Shown: positions 24,249-32,982, counted from the first letter of the stretch. The stretch is DNA of 33,326 nucleotides from Anaerolineae bacterium (GCA_016788625.1 JAEUQX010000008.1:1-33326); one strand, 5' to 3'. Numbers and translations: made by a program. Notes: generated by a model from the letters alone, not told the origin.

Positions 24249-24278
24249 ACAGGGCGCAGACGCACGTCCACGCCCTGT
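24249..24278 (-). terminator. GC-rich hairpin after the nSTAND gene
   Basis: ACAGGGCG (24249-24256) and CGCCCTGT (24271-24278) form an 8 bp GC-rich stem with a 14 nt loop. On the - strand it starts 8 nt after the nSTAND stop codon. There is no U-tract after it, so termination would be weak or factor-assisted. Its position directly behind the stop is the main argument. Confidence 0.4.
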
Positions 24279-24285
24279 CGTTCTG

Positions 24286-27200
24286 CTATTGCGGAGCGGT
24301 GTCCTGGCAGGCCGCAGGTGGTAGCCCTGCCAGGAATGGAGTCAGTGTTTCGTCTGCGATGGGCGATGCTTCTGTCAGCTTGTCGCATGTTAGGCGCAGT
24401 AGATCGGCATCGGTCAGGGGCGGCTGCGCGTTGTTCAAATCGAGTATTACCTGGAAGTCCATGCTGAATACCCGATTGCTACCATCTACGAAATTCAGGC
24501 GCCGGCTGTCGGTATTGTAATTGTAGGCAAGCACATCCTCGGTCAGCGAGGCATACAACCGGCTAGGTGTCGTCTGCCAGATTTGCGCTGGACCGTTCAG
24601 AAAATCGAACAGCAGATAGTCGCCGTCGGCAAAGGCAAATGCGCGCGTTGCTACGTCGGGTAGCGTCACCAGCAACTCTACTTTGTCAACATCAACCTGC
24701 CAGATCTCTGCTTGCTCGGTCTCGTACATCACCACCAAAAACGTGCCACCCTTCAATGGAATGACATTGGTTACGCGGCTTTCCTTGGCTCCCAGCGTGC
24801 TGATGATGGTTGAATCAATGGCTGACCACACTTCCGCAGGTTGATTGCCCTCGTAACGCACCACGAAGTACACATCTCCCAGGATCGACAGACTGGCTTC
24901 CATGTTGCCGTTCAACTGCGCGGTACGGCGTCCCTCTGGCAGTGACCAAACCTCTGAAACGGTATTGTCGGTATAGTCTACGACCAGCACCTGCTGATCC
25001 GCAGCGAGTTCGTCCAGGTCAATGTTTGCCAGGTTGCCGTTCAGCGTGGCAACAGGCCCTAACGGATCGGTTTTCCAGAGTTCGCTCGCCGACCCATCTG
25101 CATAGCGCACGAAGAAGTATTGGCGATCCAGCACCGTATGACTGACATCAATATCGCCCCGGAAGGTGTATACGACTTCGATAGGCGGTTCCAGATTCCA
25201 GATTTGCGCGGGCTGTCCGCCTGCATACTGGGTGATGAAATACGGGTTTTCTTGAATAGTTGTTACCGTTGTGATGCGCCCGACTACCTGGGTCAACCGC
25301 TCAAACGGTTCTGTCCGCCATACTTCATCGAGTTCGCCATTCATGCGAAGGGCGAAAATGTCGTTGTCATAGAATACGGCGATGACATCATCAGCGCGCT
25401 GTTCAAGCTGCCCGGTTAGGGTGTTCCAGATGCCACCTTGCAGCGTGTTGTCGCTGTATGAGACGAAGAAGTAGCCGTTTGCCAGCGGGGTGGTCTGGTC
25501 AACATCACCCGTGAGTTCTGCGACCAGTTTGAGGGTGGCTGTTTCCCATACATCGCTGGGTGCTTCGTCTTCATAGCGCAGGATGAAGTAATTGCCGTCT
25601 TCGAGCGGGATGAAATTCGGGATTTCGATCTCTTCGGCTGCATTTGCAGGCGGCGCGACCTCTTTGGTCAACTGCGCACCAGCAGTGAGTGAGTCAGTAC
25701 TCCAGATTTCATCAGGTGTGTCGTCGGCATAGTCCACTACAAAAGCGCGCCCACCCGCGATTCCAATGACCTGCTCAACAGGCCCGTTGAGCTGCGTAAC
25801 CAATGTAGGCGGTGAGAGCTGCCAGAATTCATCGGGCGCTTCGGCGTAATCCAATACGACGAAGTTCGCGCCCAGGAACCAGCTCTGCACGATACCCAGA
25901 CTAAAGCTATAGGTTGCGTTGGCCTGGAGCGCAGCACGCATGGCTTCTCCCGCGCGCCCGTTGGTGCTGTCGGTCTCCTCAGAGAGCGCAATCGTGGCGG
26001 CCTCCGCGGCCAGGCGCAGCGCCAATTCGGAGTCGCTCCCCAGCAGTGCGTTGACATCGCGAAGCAGGGTGCTTGCCAGATAACGTCGAAGCTGTTGCTC
26101 AGCTTGAACAGCCGTCGACTGCGCCAGTACCTGGGCAGTGGCGGCCTGATTCAACGCAGCCTGCGCCGTGTTTTGCAACACGCTGGCCGCAGCAATGGCG
26201 GTAGCATTAGCGTCCTGCGAGTCTTGCAGTGCCTGGGCGGTGGCAGCGGCGTTGGCGGCGGCTGTCTCAGCGGCGGCCTGTGCGCTGGCAGCGGCCTCGG
26301 CTTGTGCCTGCGCGGTAGCGGCATCATCGCGCGCCTGTGCCTGACCCGTGGCGATGGCATCGCGTTCTTGAGCCAACTGGTCATTAATGGCAACAGCAGT
26401 GGCATATTCGCTTGTCGTATCGGCTTGCAGCGTCGAGAACGAGTCGCGTTCCTGTATTGTCCGCAGGCTGAACATGGCACCGAGCGCGATAATGATGCCG
26501 AACAGCGCCAGAAGTGCCGCGAGCAGCGCCAGTGTGCGTCTGCGGACGCTGCTTTGTCTGACCTGCTTAACTTCAATCGATTCACGCAGCTGGTTGCTCA
26601 ACTCTACATAATCGAGCAGTAGAGGTGAGGGAAGATGATCCGGATCACGTACCCAGGAGCGTGCTTCATCAAGCTGTGTGCCACGGAGCAGCGCTTCGTC
26701 CGTATATCCGCGTGCTATCCAGTCCTCTGCCTTGCGTTCCAGTGCATTTGCATAACGCAGGTTGGCAGCGTCATCTTCCAGCCAGGCCGCCAGACGTTTC
26801 CATTCCAGAGGCAGCGTTTCGTGTGAGGGGGCGATGGACAAATCGCCACTTTCGGGATCTAGGCGCTCGAACACAATCTGCGCGTCAATCAGTCGATTGA
26901 TGACCTCGGCCACTTCGTCCGGCTGTGCCCACGTGAACACAAAGCGGCTGCGCGGCAGGGCGCGGGCGATCGGATTGCCATCGTCAACGACTTCGACAAG
27001 CCAGGTCAGAATGCGCCGTGCGATGAGCTGCTGAATGGCGGTCAGGCTGGAATAGACATTCTCAAGGTGTCTCTCTAATCCTTCTCGTACGCCGCCGAGC
27101 GAATCATACTGTGCCAGGTCAAGTGGTTGGTTATCGTACAGCTTGCGTAAGGTGAACGACAGGCGTGGCATGACGCCGACTTCGCTGCCTTGTGCCACAT

Positions 27201-28188
27201 CCTGCGTGACGCGTTCGATTAAGCTGCGCTCGAAATGGGCACCGACAGCAAAAGCCGGGCGCGCGATGGCTTCAGCCAGGTCGCGGTCGTGCAGCGGCTG
27301 TACCGCGAAGAGATTCTTTTGCAGGAGTGAAGCCCATTTGGGGTACTCCTGCAAGCGGCGCTCGAAATCGGCCCGCAGCGCTACCACAACGACGCTGCCG
27401 TTTTCGTTGCTGGTGATGGCGATGTTTAACGCTTCAAGGAAATAAATCCGGTCAGCAAGTGAGAAGCGTGTGAAGACATTCTCGAAGGTATCCAGGATGA
27501 GCATGACACGCCGCTGCATCGTGCCAATTTCGCGCAGCACCTCGTCCAGCCCGCCCGCGCTTGTTGCCAGGCGGCGCGAAACCGAGTCGCTCGGGTCGAA
27601 GAAAGGTTGCAGATGCGCGGCCAATTCTTGAATAGGATTGTTTTCGAGCTTGATGTAGATAGGTAGCCACTGCTGATCCCTGTTCTGCAAGCTGGGAATC
27701 AGTCCGGCTTGAATGAGCGAGGTCTTGCCACTGCCGCCGGGGCCAACCAGGGCGATGACTTGGCCGCCATCAGCAATGTGTTGGTGCAAGCGTTCGACAA
27801 AGCCCTGACGACCGAAGAAATATGGCGCGTCAGCGGGCGAATAGGGGGCTAAACCCTTATACGGATTCATCTGCCGCTCGCGCGCCAGCGTCTGCAATCG
27901 TTCGAGCAGTGCGGCATAACCCTGATCATAATTGGTTGCCAGGTCAATGGTCTCGTTTGTCAAGGGGTCAGGAATGGGACAGGGCTGCAAAATGACGGGC
28001 ACATTGATGATTTCGGGTTGCAGTAAGTGTTCCCAAAATGATGAGGCGGCCGTCTGTGGCTCTAGCAGGATCAGATTCAAATCACGAGCTGCGTCCGCCC
28101 GTTGAGTAATTGCAATGCCAGATTGTTGCAGATCGCGCACCAGGCGGCGTGCTTGATCACTGACCAAGTGATTAATGTAGAGCAGCAT
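24286..28188 (-). CDS. nSTAND ATPase with TIR-like N-terminus, membrane helix, Ala-rich coiled coil and Trp-repeat C-terminus
   Basis: The 1300-residue protein has six parts. (1) Residues 1-105 look like a degenerate TIR domain (LLYINH start, LNLILLEPQTAASSFW, VPVILQPCPIP, YDQGYAALLERL). (2) An nSTAND NTPase opens with NPYKGLAPYSPADAPYFFGR (108-127), Walker A GPGGSGKTS (149-157), Walker B VMLILDTFE (228-236) and ALRADF (270-275). (3) A winged-helix-like part ends in SHETLPLEWKRLAAWL (455-470). (4) One membrane helix lies at about 552-573. (5) An Ala/Gln-rich coiled coil spans 583-705. (6) About 12 repeats of about 40 residues with a (E/Q)(V/I/L)W core span 772-1258, before a short Cys-containing tail. 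Relatives usually carry WD40 repeats there. It is probably a signalling or conflict-type ATPase; the ligand and output are unknown. Confidence 0.88.
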   Translation of the reverse strand: MLLYINHLVSDQARRLVRDLQQSGIAITQRADAARDLNLILLEPQTAASSFWEHLLQPEIINVPVILQPCPIPDPLTNETIDLATNYDQGYAALLERLQTLARERQMNPYKGLAPYSPADAPYFFGRQGFVERLHQHIADGGQVIALVGPGGSGKTSLIQAGLIPSLQNRDQQWLPIYIKLENNPIQELAAHLQPFFDPSDSVSRRLATSAGGLDEVLREIGTMQRRVMLILDTFENVFTRFSLADRIYFLEALNIAITSNENGSVVVVALRADFERRLQEYPKWASLLQKNLFAVQPLHDRDLAEAIARPAFAVGAHFERSLIERVTQDVAQGSEVGVMPRLSFTLRKLYDNQPLDLAQYDSLGGVREGLERHLENVYSSLTAIQQLIARRILTWLVEVVDDGNPIARALPRSRFVFTWAQPDEVAEVINRLIDAQIVFERLDPESGDLSIAPSHETLPLEWKRLAAWLEDDAANLRYANALERKAEDWIARGYTDEALLRGTQLDEARSWVRDPDHLPSPLLLDYVELSNQLRESIEVKQVRQSSVRRRTLALLAALLALFGIIIALGAMFSLRTIQERDSFSTLQADTTSEYATAVAINDQLAQERDAIATGQAQARDDAATAQAQAEAAASAQAAAETAAANAAATAQALQDSQDANATAIAAASVLQNTAQAALNQAATAQVLAQSTAVQAEQQLRRYLASTLLRDVNALLGSDSELALRLAAEAATIALSEETDSTNGRAGEAMRAALQANATYSFSLGIVQSWFLGANFVVLDYAEAPDEFWQLSPPTLVTQLNGPVEQVIGIAGGRAFVVDYADDTPDEIWSTDSLTAGAQLTKEVAPPANAAEEIEIPNFIPLEDGNYFILRYEDEAPSDVWETATLKLVAELTGDVDQTTPLANGYFFVSYSDNTLQGGIWNTLTGQLEQRADDVIAVFYDNDIFALRMNGELDEVWRTEPFERLTQVVGRITTVTTIQENPYFITQYAGGQPAQIWNLEPPIEVVYTFRGDIDVSHTVLDRQYFFVRYADGSASELWKTDPLGPVATLNGNLANIDLDELAADQQVLVVDYTDNTVSEVWSLPEGRRTAQLNGNMEASLSILGDVYFVVRYEGNQPAEVWSAIDSTIISTLGAKESRVTNVIPLKGGTFLVVMYETEQAEIWQVDVDKVELLVTLPDVATRAFAFADGDYLLFDFLNGPAQIWQTTPSRLYASLTEDVLAYNYNTDSRRLNFVDGSNRVFSMDFQVILDLNNAQPPLTDADLLRLTCDKLTEASPIADETLTPFLAGLPPAACQDTAPQ
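24415..25875 (-). repeat. About 12 tandem ~40-residue Trp-containing repeats
   Basis: Residues 772-1258 of the nSTAND protein repeat a pattern of YF(V/F)V.Y.(D/G)...(A/S)E(V/I/L)W, then a short loop and a (A/T).LNG-like strand. Examples are PDEIWSTDSL, SDVWETATL, DEVWRTEPF, AQIWNLEPP, SELWKTDPL, SEVWSLPEG, AEVWSAIDS, AEIWQVDVD and AQIWQTTPS. The units are diverged at protein level. They look like beta-propeller blades but lack the GH and WD dipeptides of classical WD40. Confidence 0.8.
26074..26442 (-). repeat. Low-complexity Ala/Gln/Thr-rich coiled-coil segment
   Basis: Residues 583-705 of the nSTAND protein consist largely of Ala, Gln, Thr, Asp and Glu (for example TAQAQAEAAASAQAAAETAA) directly after the membrane helix. 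This is a long helical stalk between the membrane and the repeat domain. It explains the spurious open frames on the opposite strand here. Confidence 0.8.
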
Positions 28189-28346
28189 TCACTTCATTCC
28201 TCAAGATAAGCCCAGAGCATGACCAAGGTTTCCAGTGCGAATTACAAATCTAAAGGATAGTTCATTCGCCAGTTCGACGCAAACGTAGTGATGTGAACTC
28301 GCTTTTGCCTAAAAGTGCGCCTACGCTATCGATAGAATCTGGTTTG

Positions 28347-29309
28347 TTATTCGAGTCGCACGCCATCTACACCCGTCGCGAGATCGACCACTGTTCCGCC
28401 CACCGCGTTGATTGCCTTCCGCACCGCAACCTGCTGATCGGTCGCTGCAATGGCGAACATGCAGTCGCCGCCGCCTGCCCCGGAGAGCTTCGCGCCATAT
28501 GCGCCTGCTTCGCGCGCTGCGTAGATAGGCAAGAAAAGTTGGGGAGTTGTAACTCCCAGGGCATCCAGCAGTCCCTGATGGATATTTGCCAGTTCACCCA
28601 GCGTTTGCCAATCACCCATGAGTAATGCTGTGTGAGCATTGTTGACCAGTTTGCCCATGAAATCGAACAGCTCCTCAATGTGAGCTGTGTGCCGCCCCCG
28701 CAGCCCTGCCACCTGACTGAGGTAATTCGTGGTGCTGACCTTCTCGCCGCTGTAACCGATCACCAACGGGAGTGCGGGTGTTTCCAACGGCTCGATCTGG
28801 CGAGGTTGCCGTTGATAGAGGAGTGTTCCGCCATACACAGCCGCAGCAACATCAATCCCTGAACCGGTTCGCTGCACATCCAGGACGGCGGCGTAGGCTA
28901 TCTCGAATACAGTACGCAGCTCCAGGGAGATGTCGAACAGTGCTGCCAGAGCGTGTACGGTCGCAGCGGAAACAGCCGACGAACTTCCCAGGCCATAGGT
29001 GATCTGTGGCCCATCTGTTGTGACGCGCAAGCCTTGTGGCCGGGCATGTCGCGAAAAGAACTGCCTTATAGCCGCTTCGACAAATGCGGTCGCCGGTTCA
29101 CTTCCGTCCAGCTTGTCGGATGTTGTGCGCCGCAAATGCCCTGCTGCGCGTAAGGTTGGCGTGCTGATTTCAATATCATTTCCCGCGCTTGTTTCAATGG
29201 CGACCTGGAAGCGAATATCGACCGCTGTCACAATGCAGGGGCGGTCATAGACAGCGGCGTGATCGCCAAAGAGAACCAGCTTGCCCGGTGCGGACGCTGT
29301 GACTTTCAT
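28347..29309 (-). CDS. mvk: Mevalonate kinase (GHMP superfamily)
   Basis: The enzyme phosphorylates mevalonate to mevalonate 5-phosphate in the isoprenoid pathway, in the cytoplasm. Its 320 residues show the three GHMP motifs. Motif 1 is APGKLVLFGDHAAVYDRP near the N-terminus (the usual GEHAVVY appears as GDHAAVY). Motif 2 is the ATP-binding GLGSSSAVSAA (about 106-116). Motif 3 is KLSGAGGGDCMFA near the C-terminus. A catalytic Asp is expected in TGSGIDVAAAVYGG. It is transcribed divergently from a mevalonate (di)phosphate decarboxylase, which supports the assignment over other GHMP kinases. A phosphomevalonate kinase is not in the window. Confidence 0.9.
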   Translation of the reverse strand: MKVTASAPGKLVLFGDHAAVYDRPCIVTAVDIRFQVAIETSAGNDIEISTPTLRAAGHLRRTTSDKLDGSEPATAFVEAAIRQFFSRHARPQGLRVTTDGPQITYGLGSSSAVSAATVHALAALFDISLELRTVFEIAYAAVLDVQRTGSGIDVAAAVYGGTLLYQRQPRQIEPLETPALPLVIGYSGEKVSTTNYLSQVAGLRGRHTAHIEELFDFMGKLVNNAHTALLMGDWQTLGELANIHQGLLDALGVTTPQLFLPIYAAREAGAYGAKLSGAGGGDCMFAIAATDQQVAVRKAINAVGGTVVDLATGVDGVRLE

Positions 29310-29423
29310 GCAGTTGCCCTCTCAGCAACAGCGTGCTTGCTTACGAATGGTTGTGGTATTCTACAAGCTGCATTTGAACTCCGGTAGATCATAAGCGTTG
29401 AGTGTCAACTCAGGAACAGTATC
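29310..29423. promoter_or_regulatory. Divergent promoter region of the mevalonate genes
   Basis: These 114 nt separate the start codons of mevalonate kinase (-) and the decarboxylase (+), so promoters for both must lie here or nearby. No convincing -35/-10 pair or long palindrome was seen. The inference rests on gene orientation. Confidence 0.5.
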
Positions 29424-30458
29424 ATGTCAAAAGCCACCGCTATCGCGCATCCTAACCTCGCTTTCCTCAAGTACTGGGGCAAACGCGATTCAACGCTGAA
29501 TATTCCCATTAACAACTCGATTTCGATGAATCTGGACGCTGTACAAACGGTGACGACCGTCGAGTTTAATGCAGCGTTCGCCAATGATGAGGTGGTTGTC
29601 CTGGAGCAGGGAGGGGGAGGCAGAGCGCGTTTCGATCAGCGGGTCTCGAAGCACCTCGACCGTTTGCGTTCACGCGCAGGTAGTTCCCTGCGCGCCAGGG
29701 TGATCACGCGCAACTCGTTCCCGGCTGGAACCGGGTTCGCGTCTTCAGCGTCCGGGTTTGCCGCGCTGACGATGGCTGGCTCGGCTGCGCTTGGCCTAGA
29801 TCTTTCTGAACGCGAATTGTCTATTCTATCACGTATGGGTTCAGGGTCGGCCAGTCGCTCAATCCCCGATGGCATCGTCGAATGGCTGGCGGGTGACAGC
29901 AGCGACACATCGTATGCACGGCAGCTTGTTCCGCCAGACTACTGGCAGTTGATTGATGTGGCGGTTCTTGTCTCGGCTGAGGAAAAGAAAGTCTCGTCCA
30001 GTGAGGGACACGAACTGGCGATGAATAGTCCATTCTGGCCTGTGCGCCTGGAAGCGCTGCCGGGCAAGTATGTGCGTATGTCTCAGGCCATCCACGACCG
30101 TGACTTCATCACTTTTGGCCGTGAACTAGAGTCCGAGGCCATGATGATGCACACCATCATGATGACCTCTGCTCACATGGACGGGGATGCCTGGCGATCT
30201 GGAATTTACTACTGGACAGGAGACACGTTGGCGCTTGTTCAGGCTGTGCAGGAGTGGCGCGCGGCAGGTTTACAGGTGTATTTCACCCTCGATGCCGGGC
30301 CGACTGTCCACTTGATCTGCCTGGAGACTGATCGCGAGGCAGTGGTCAGCGCTGTCAACATGCTGGCTGAACAATCAGGCCGCGCGCATTGGTCACTCAC
30401 AGTCAATCGCCCTGGTCTGGGGGCACGTCTGACCGATGCTCATCTTGAAGCTCGGTGA
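29424..30458 (+). CDS. mvaD: Mevalonate diphosphate or mevalonate 5-phosphate decarboxylase (MvaD family)
   Basis: This GHMP-family decarboxylase has 344 residues. Signatures are AHPNLAFLKYWGKRD (yeast Lys18 region), NNSISMNL, the phosphate loop FPAGTGFASSASGFAAL, SGSASRSIPDGIVEW with the conserved catalytic-site Arg, and FTLDAGPTVHLI with the catalytic Asp. The family makes isopentenyl diphosphate from diphosphomevalonate. In the Chloroflexota member Roseiflexus castenholzii a homologue instead decarboxylates mevalonate 5-phosphate, making isopentenyl phosphate for a separate kinase. Asn of the usual DAGPN motif is Thr here. The Arg in FDQRVSK aligns by eye with yeast Arg74. I cannot decide between the two activities. 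The gene ends 14 nt from the convergent kinase gene. Confidence 0.88.
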   Translation: MSKATAIAHPNLAFLKYWGKRDSTLNIPINNSISMNLDAVQTVTTVEFNAAFANDEVVVLEQGGGGRARFDQRVSKHLDRLRSRAGSSLRARVITRNSFPAGTGFASSASGFAALTMAGSAALGLDLSERELSILSRMGSGSASRSIPDGIVEWLAGDSSDTSYARQLVPPDYWQLIDVAVLVSAEEKKVSSSEGHELAMNSPFWPVRLEALPGKYVRMSQAIHDRDFITFGRELESEAMMMHTIMMTSAHMDGDAWRSGIYYWTGDTLALVQAVQEWRAAGLQVYFTLDAGPTVHLICLETDREAVVSAVNMLAEQSGRAHWSLTVNRPGLGARLTDAHLEAR

Positions 30459-30472
30459 GTGATTACAGCCTG

Positions 30473-31951
30473 TCATACCATCCGCGCGAAGACCGACTTG
30501 AGCGAAGGATACAGTTCGCGGAATAGGCCGTACTGTCGATCATAGTGCTCGCGCGTTGATGGGTTTGGCGTGAGAACTTGGTCAGGGGCTGTGATGTTCA
30601 CAGGCTGATAATCCGGCAGCCATCCCGCGCTCACCTGGGCTGCCTGTACCGCGCCGCGCACGCCGACAAAGGCGGCGTCCTGGGCGATGGTGACGGGGAT
30701 ATTCAGGACGTCGGCGAATAGTTGACACCATGCGGTTGAGCGACTGCCGCCTCCAGTCAGGGTGATGCGGTCTATGCGCTTACTTGCCAGCGCTGCCAAA
30801 GCGTGTCGATAGGCATAGACGACTCCCTCCAACACAGCGCGATACAGGTCAGCCATGCTGGTTTGTTGGCTGAGTCCGATGAATGCTCCGCGCGCGAGTG
30901 GGTCGCGTATGGGCGAGCGTTCGCCGTTCAGGTAGGGCAGGTAGATGAGCGCTGTGGCTGGCTGCTGTAACGCCGTGTTTATTGCGTCTGCATAGTCGCT
31001 GCTGCCCATCAGGGACTGCATCCAATCGAGGTTGCCGCCTGCGGTGAGGAGCGGGGCAACCTGTATGAAATAGTCCTGGCGCGGATGTGCCAGTGTGAAG
31101 ACGCCCTGCTGTGGATTTCCTGGCCGTGTGTCCGAGAAGGCAACCCAGCCGCTGCTGCCGATGTAGCCATATGCGTGACCCGGCTCGCCGCTTCCTGCCC
31201 CAATAGTCGTCGCTCCTGCATCACCTGGGCCAAGATGGACGGGGGTATCTTCAGGAAGATCAAGCGCATCTGCCGCTTGTTTGTGGAGGCCACCAATCTT
31301 CGCGCCGCCATTACGAACATCAGGGAACAAGTGGCGCATCTCGGCGAGATTCAGTGTTTTTAAAGTGCTATCGTCAAGAAGCTGGCGCGTGTGAAGGTTG
31401 AGCAGTCCGGTTGTAGCTGCGGTGGTCGTGTCCGCTGCGGCACGGCCTGTTAACTTGAAGGCCAGGAAGTCTGCCGCGCCGAAAAGCAGATGCTGACTGC
31501 TCTTGAATACTTGAGACTCGTGCCTCGCGAGCCAGAGCAGCTTAGCCGGGAAAGTGCTGGCATCCTGTTCGTTGCCTGTAAGCTGTTGTAAATACTCAGC
31601 ACCAGCGGCCTTGATGATGTCCTGCGCCTCGTCCTGTGCGCGCGTGTCACTGTAGAGCAGCACCATCCGTGTCGGGTTGCCATGTGCGTCGATCAGGATG
31701 ACATCCTGCATCTGACCGGTCAACGCGATGGCTGCAATGTCGCGATACGCGGGGTGCTGCCGGAGTTCACGTGTTGCATCTGCTGTGGCGCGCCACCAAT
31801 CAGCGGCATCCTGTTCGACCATGCCCTTACCGGGGGTGTGGGTGGGGTATTCGCGGTAGGCGCTCGCCAGGACTGCGGTTTGCCCATCAATGATTGCTGC
31901 TTTGACGCCCGATGTGCCGACATCGAAGGCCAACCATAATGCTGGTTTCAT
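30473..31951 (-). CDS. FGGY-family carbohydrate kinase, xylulokinase-like
   Basis: The 492-residue kinase has two actin-like domains. The N-terminal phosphate motif is LAFDVGTSGVKAAIID, followed by the catalytic-Asp region VEQDAADWW, then LTGQMQDVILID and LYSDTRAQDEA, which are typical of xylulose kinases. The FGGY signature is YLPYLNGERSPIRDPLARG, and the adenosine motif is ITLTGGGSRSTAWCQLFADVL. It phosphorylates a sugar such as D-xylulose in the cytoplasm. It follows a ribose/xylose-type ABC permease by 29 nt on the same strand, so the imported sugar is probably its substrate or precursor. Other FGGY substrates cannot be excluded. Confidence 0.87.
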   Translation of the reverse strand: MKPALWLAFDVGTSGVKAAIIDGQTAVLASAYREYPTHTPGKGMVEQDAADWWRATADATRELRQHPAYRDIAAIALTGQMQDVILIDAHGNPTRMVLLYSDTRAQDEAQDIIKAAGAEYLQQLTGNEQDASTFPAKLLWLARHESQVFKSSQHLLFGAADFLAFKLTGRAAADTTTAATTGLLNLHTRQLLDDSTLKTLNLAEMRHLFPDVRNGGAKIGGLHKQAADALDLPEDTPVHLGPGDAGATTIGAGSGEPGHAYGYIGSSGWVAFSDTRPGNPQQGVFTLAHPRQDYFIQVAPLLTAGGNLDWMQSLMGSSDYADAINTALQQPATALIYLPYLNGERSPIRDPLARGAFIGLSQQTSMADLYRAVLEGVVYAYRHALAALASKRIDRITLTGGGSRSTAWCQLFADVLNIPVTIAQDAAFVGVRGAVQAAQVSAGWLPDYQPVNITAPDQVLTPNPSTREHYDRQYGLFRELYPSLKSVFARMV

Positions 31952-31980
31952 GATCGTTCTAGTCTTTCTGGATTGCGATT

Positions 31981-32982
31981 CTAAGTACGTTTGGACAGGC
32001 TGCTCAGCGCGACGGCCAGCAGAATGATTACGCCGGTGAGTATCTGTTGAATGTAGGCATCAATGCCAATTTGGGTCAGACCATTAACCATCACGCCCAG
32101 GAATAACACCCCAAGGAAGGTTCCGAGTACATGCGGCTCGCCTTCCTCGCTGGTCGTCATGCCCAGGAACACTGCCGCAATGGCGGTGAGCATCAGGCCA
32201 TCACCTTGCTTGGGATTGGCTGATGCCAGACGGCTGGTCAACATGATGCCGCCGATAGCCGCGCCCAGCCCACTGACGACGAAGGCCATCATCCGCAGGA
32301 AGCGGACGCGCAGCCCACTGAAGCGCGCGGCTTCCATGTTGCCGCCCAGCATGTACAACCGCCGCCCGAATACGGTTTGTTCCATGACGACCCAAATCAC
32401 CGCTAGAACGCCGAGTGTTACCAGCGTCAGGAAGGGGAGGTCGATGATGACTTCGCCTACCAGACCGAGCGGGATGCCATCATTGCCGAAGGACACAAAT
32501 GCTTCTGGAATAATGCGTCCGAAAATCGTATTCCCGTCGCTGATCACCAACGCCAGGCCACCAAAAACAGTCATCGTGCTGAGCGTTGCCACGAATGGGG
32601 AGATTCCAATATAGGAGACCAGGAAGCCGTTGAGCAGTCCGCCGATAAGCCCCGTGAACAATCCTAGCAGGACGGCCTGTTCGATGGGGCGTTCTGCCTG
32701 AAAAGTCGTTGCGACGACGATGCCAACAAGGCTTGCCATCGTTCCGACGCTCAGGTCAAAGTCGCCGACAGCCATGACGACCGTCATCGTGAAGGCGATC
32801 ACACCGAGGATGCTGACCTGTTGGGTGATGTTCAACAGGTTACGCGGCGTCAGAAAGGTGTTGGGTAATTGAGTCCAAAAGATTGCAACCATCACCAGGA
32901 AGCCGATGAGTGTGCCGAAGGTCCGCAGCCAGCGCGGGAGAGCTAAGCCCTTGGATTTACGCTTGCGCTTGCTGCATATCAT
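31981..32982 (-). CDS. Sugar ABC transporter permease, RbsC/XylH type
   Basis: The permease belongs to the ribose/xylose branched (BPD_transp_2) family and has about 8-10 membrane helices. Recognisable segments are VVMAVGDFDLSVGTMASL, GFLVSYIGISPFVATLSTM and GRRLYMLGGNMEAARFSGL (the coupling region), and the protein ends LAVALSSLSKRT. The open frame begins at ATG 32997, but ATG 32982 has GGAG 9 nt upstream and is preferred (333 residues). It still overlaps the 3' end of the ATPase gene by 26 nt. It forms the membrane channel of a sugar importer. The solute-binding protein is not in the window. Confidence 0.92.
   Translation of the reverse strand: MICSKRKRKSKGLALPRWLRTFGTLIGFLVMVAIFWTQLPNTFLTPRNLLNITQQVSILGVIAFTMTVVMAVGDFDLSVGTMASLVGIVVATTFQAERPIEQAVLLGLFTGLIGGLLNGFLVSYIGISPFVATLSTMTVFGGLALVISDGNTIFGRIIPEAFVSFGNDGIPLGLVGEVIIDLPFLTLVTLGVLAVIWVVMEQTVFGRRLYMLGGNMEAARFSGLRVRFLRMMAFVVSGLGAAIGGIMLTSRLASANPKQGDGLMLTAIAAVFLGMTTSEEGEPHVLGTFLGVLFLGVMVNGLTQIGIDAYIQQILTGVIILLAVALSSLSKRT

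Larger units (their letters stand above)
23977..24285. other. Intergenic region upstream of the glycan operon (309 nt)
   Basis: No gene is supported here. It lies between the stop of the nSTAND gene (24286) and the first gene of the glycan operon (start 23976), both on the - strand. It holds a GC-rich hairpin just after the nSTAND stop (24249-24278) and a 25 nt palindrome (24147-24171). It is noticeably richer in A/T than the flanking genes, as expected for a promoter region. The glycan operon promoter should be in this stretch, but no convincing -35/-10 pair was found. Confidence 0.6.

Noticed and set aside
26095-26622. 175-codon + strand frame rich in Gly, Leu and Ser
   Set aside because: It is the complement of the Ala/Gln-rich coiled coil of the nSTAND gene, where low complexity keeps other frames open.
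28254-28282. Possible - strand promoter for the nSTAND gene (TTGCGT, 17 nt, TATCCT)
   Set aside because: The spacing is good but only three of six -35 bases and four of six -10 bases match; too weak to annotate.
28326-28335. CTATCGATAG palindrome after the mevalonate kinase stop
   Set aside because: At 10 nt it is too short and has no loop or U-tract; chance occurrence is likely.
32063-32614. 183-codon + strand frame opposite the ABC permease
   Set aside because: The permease shows clear RbsC-type motifs; the antisense frame is Pro/Arg-rich and has no domain.
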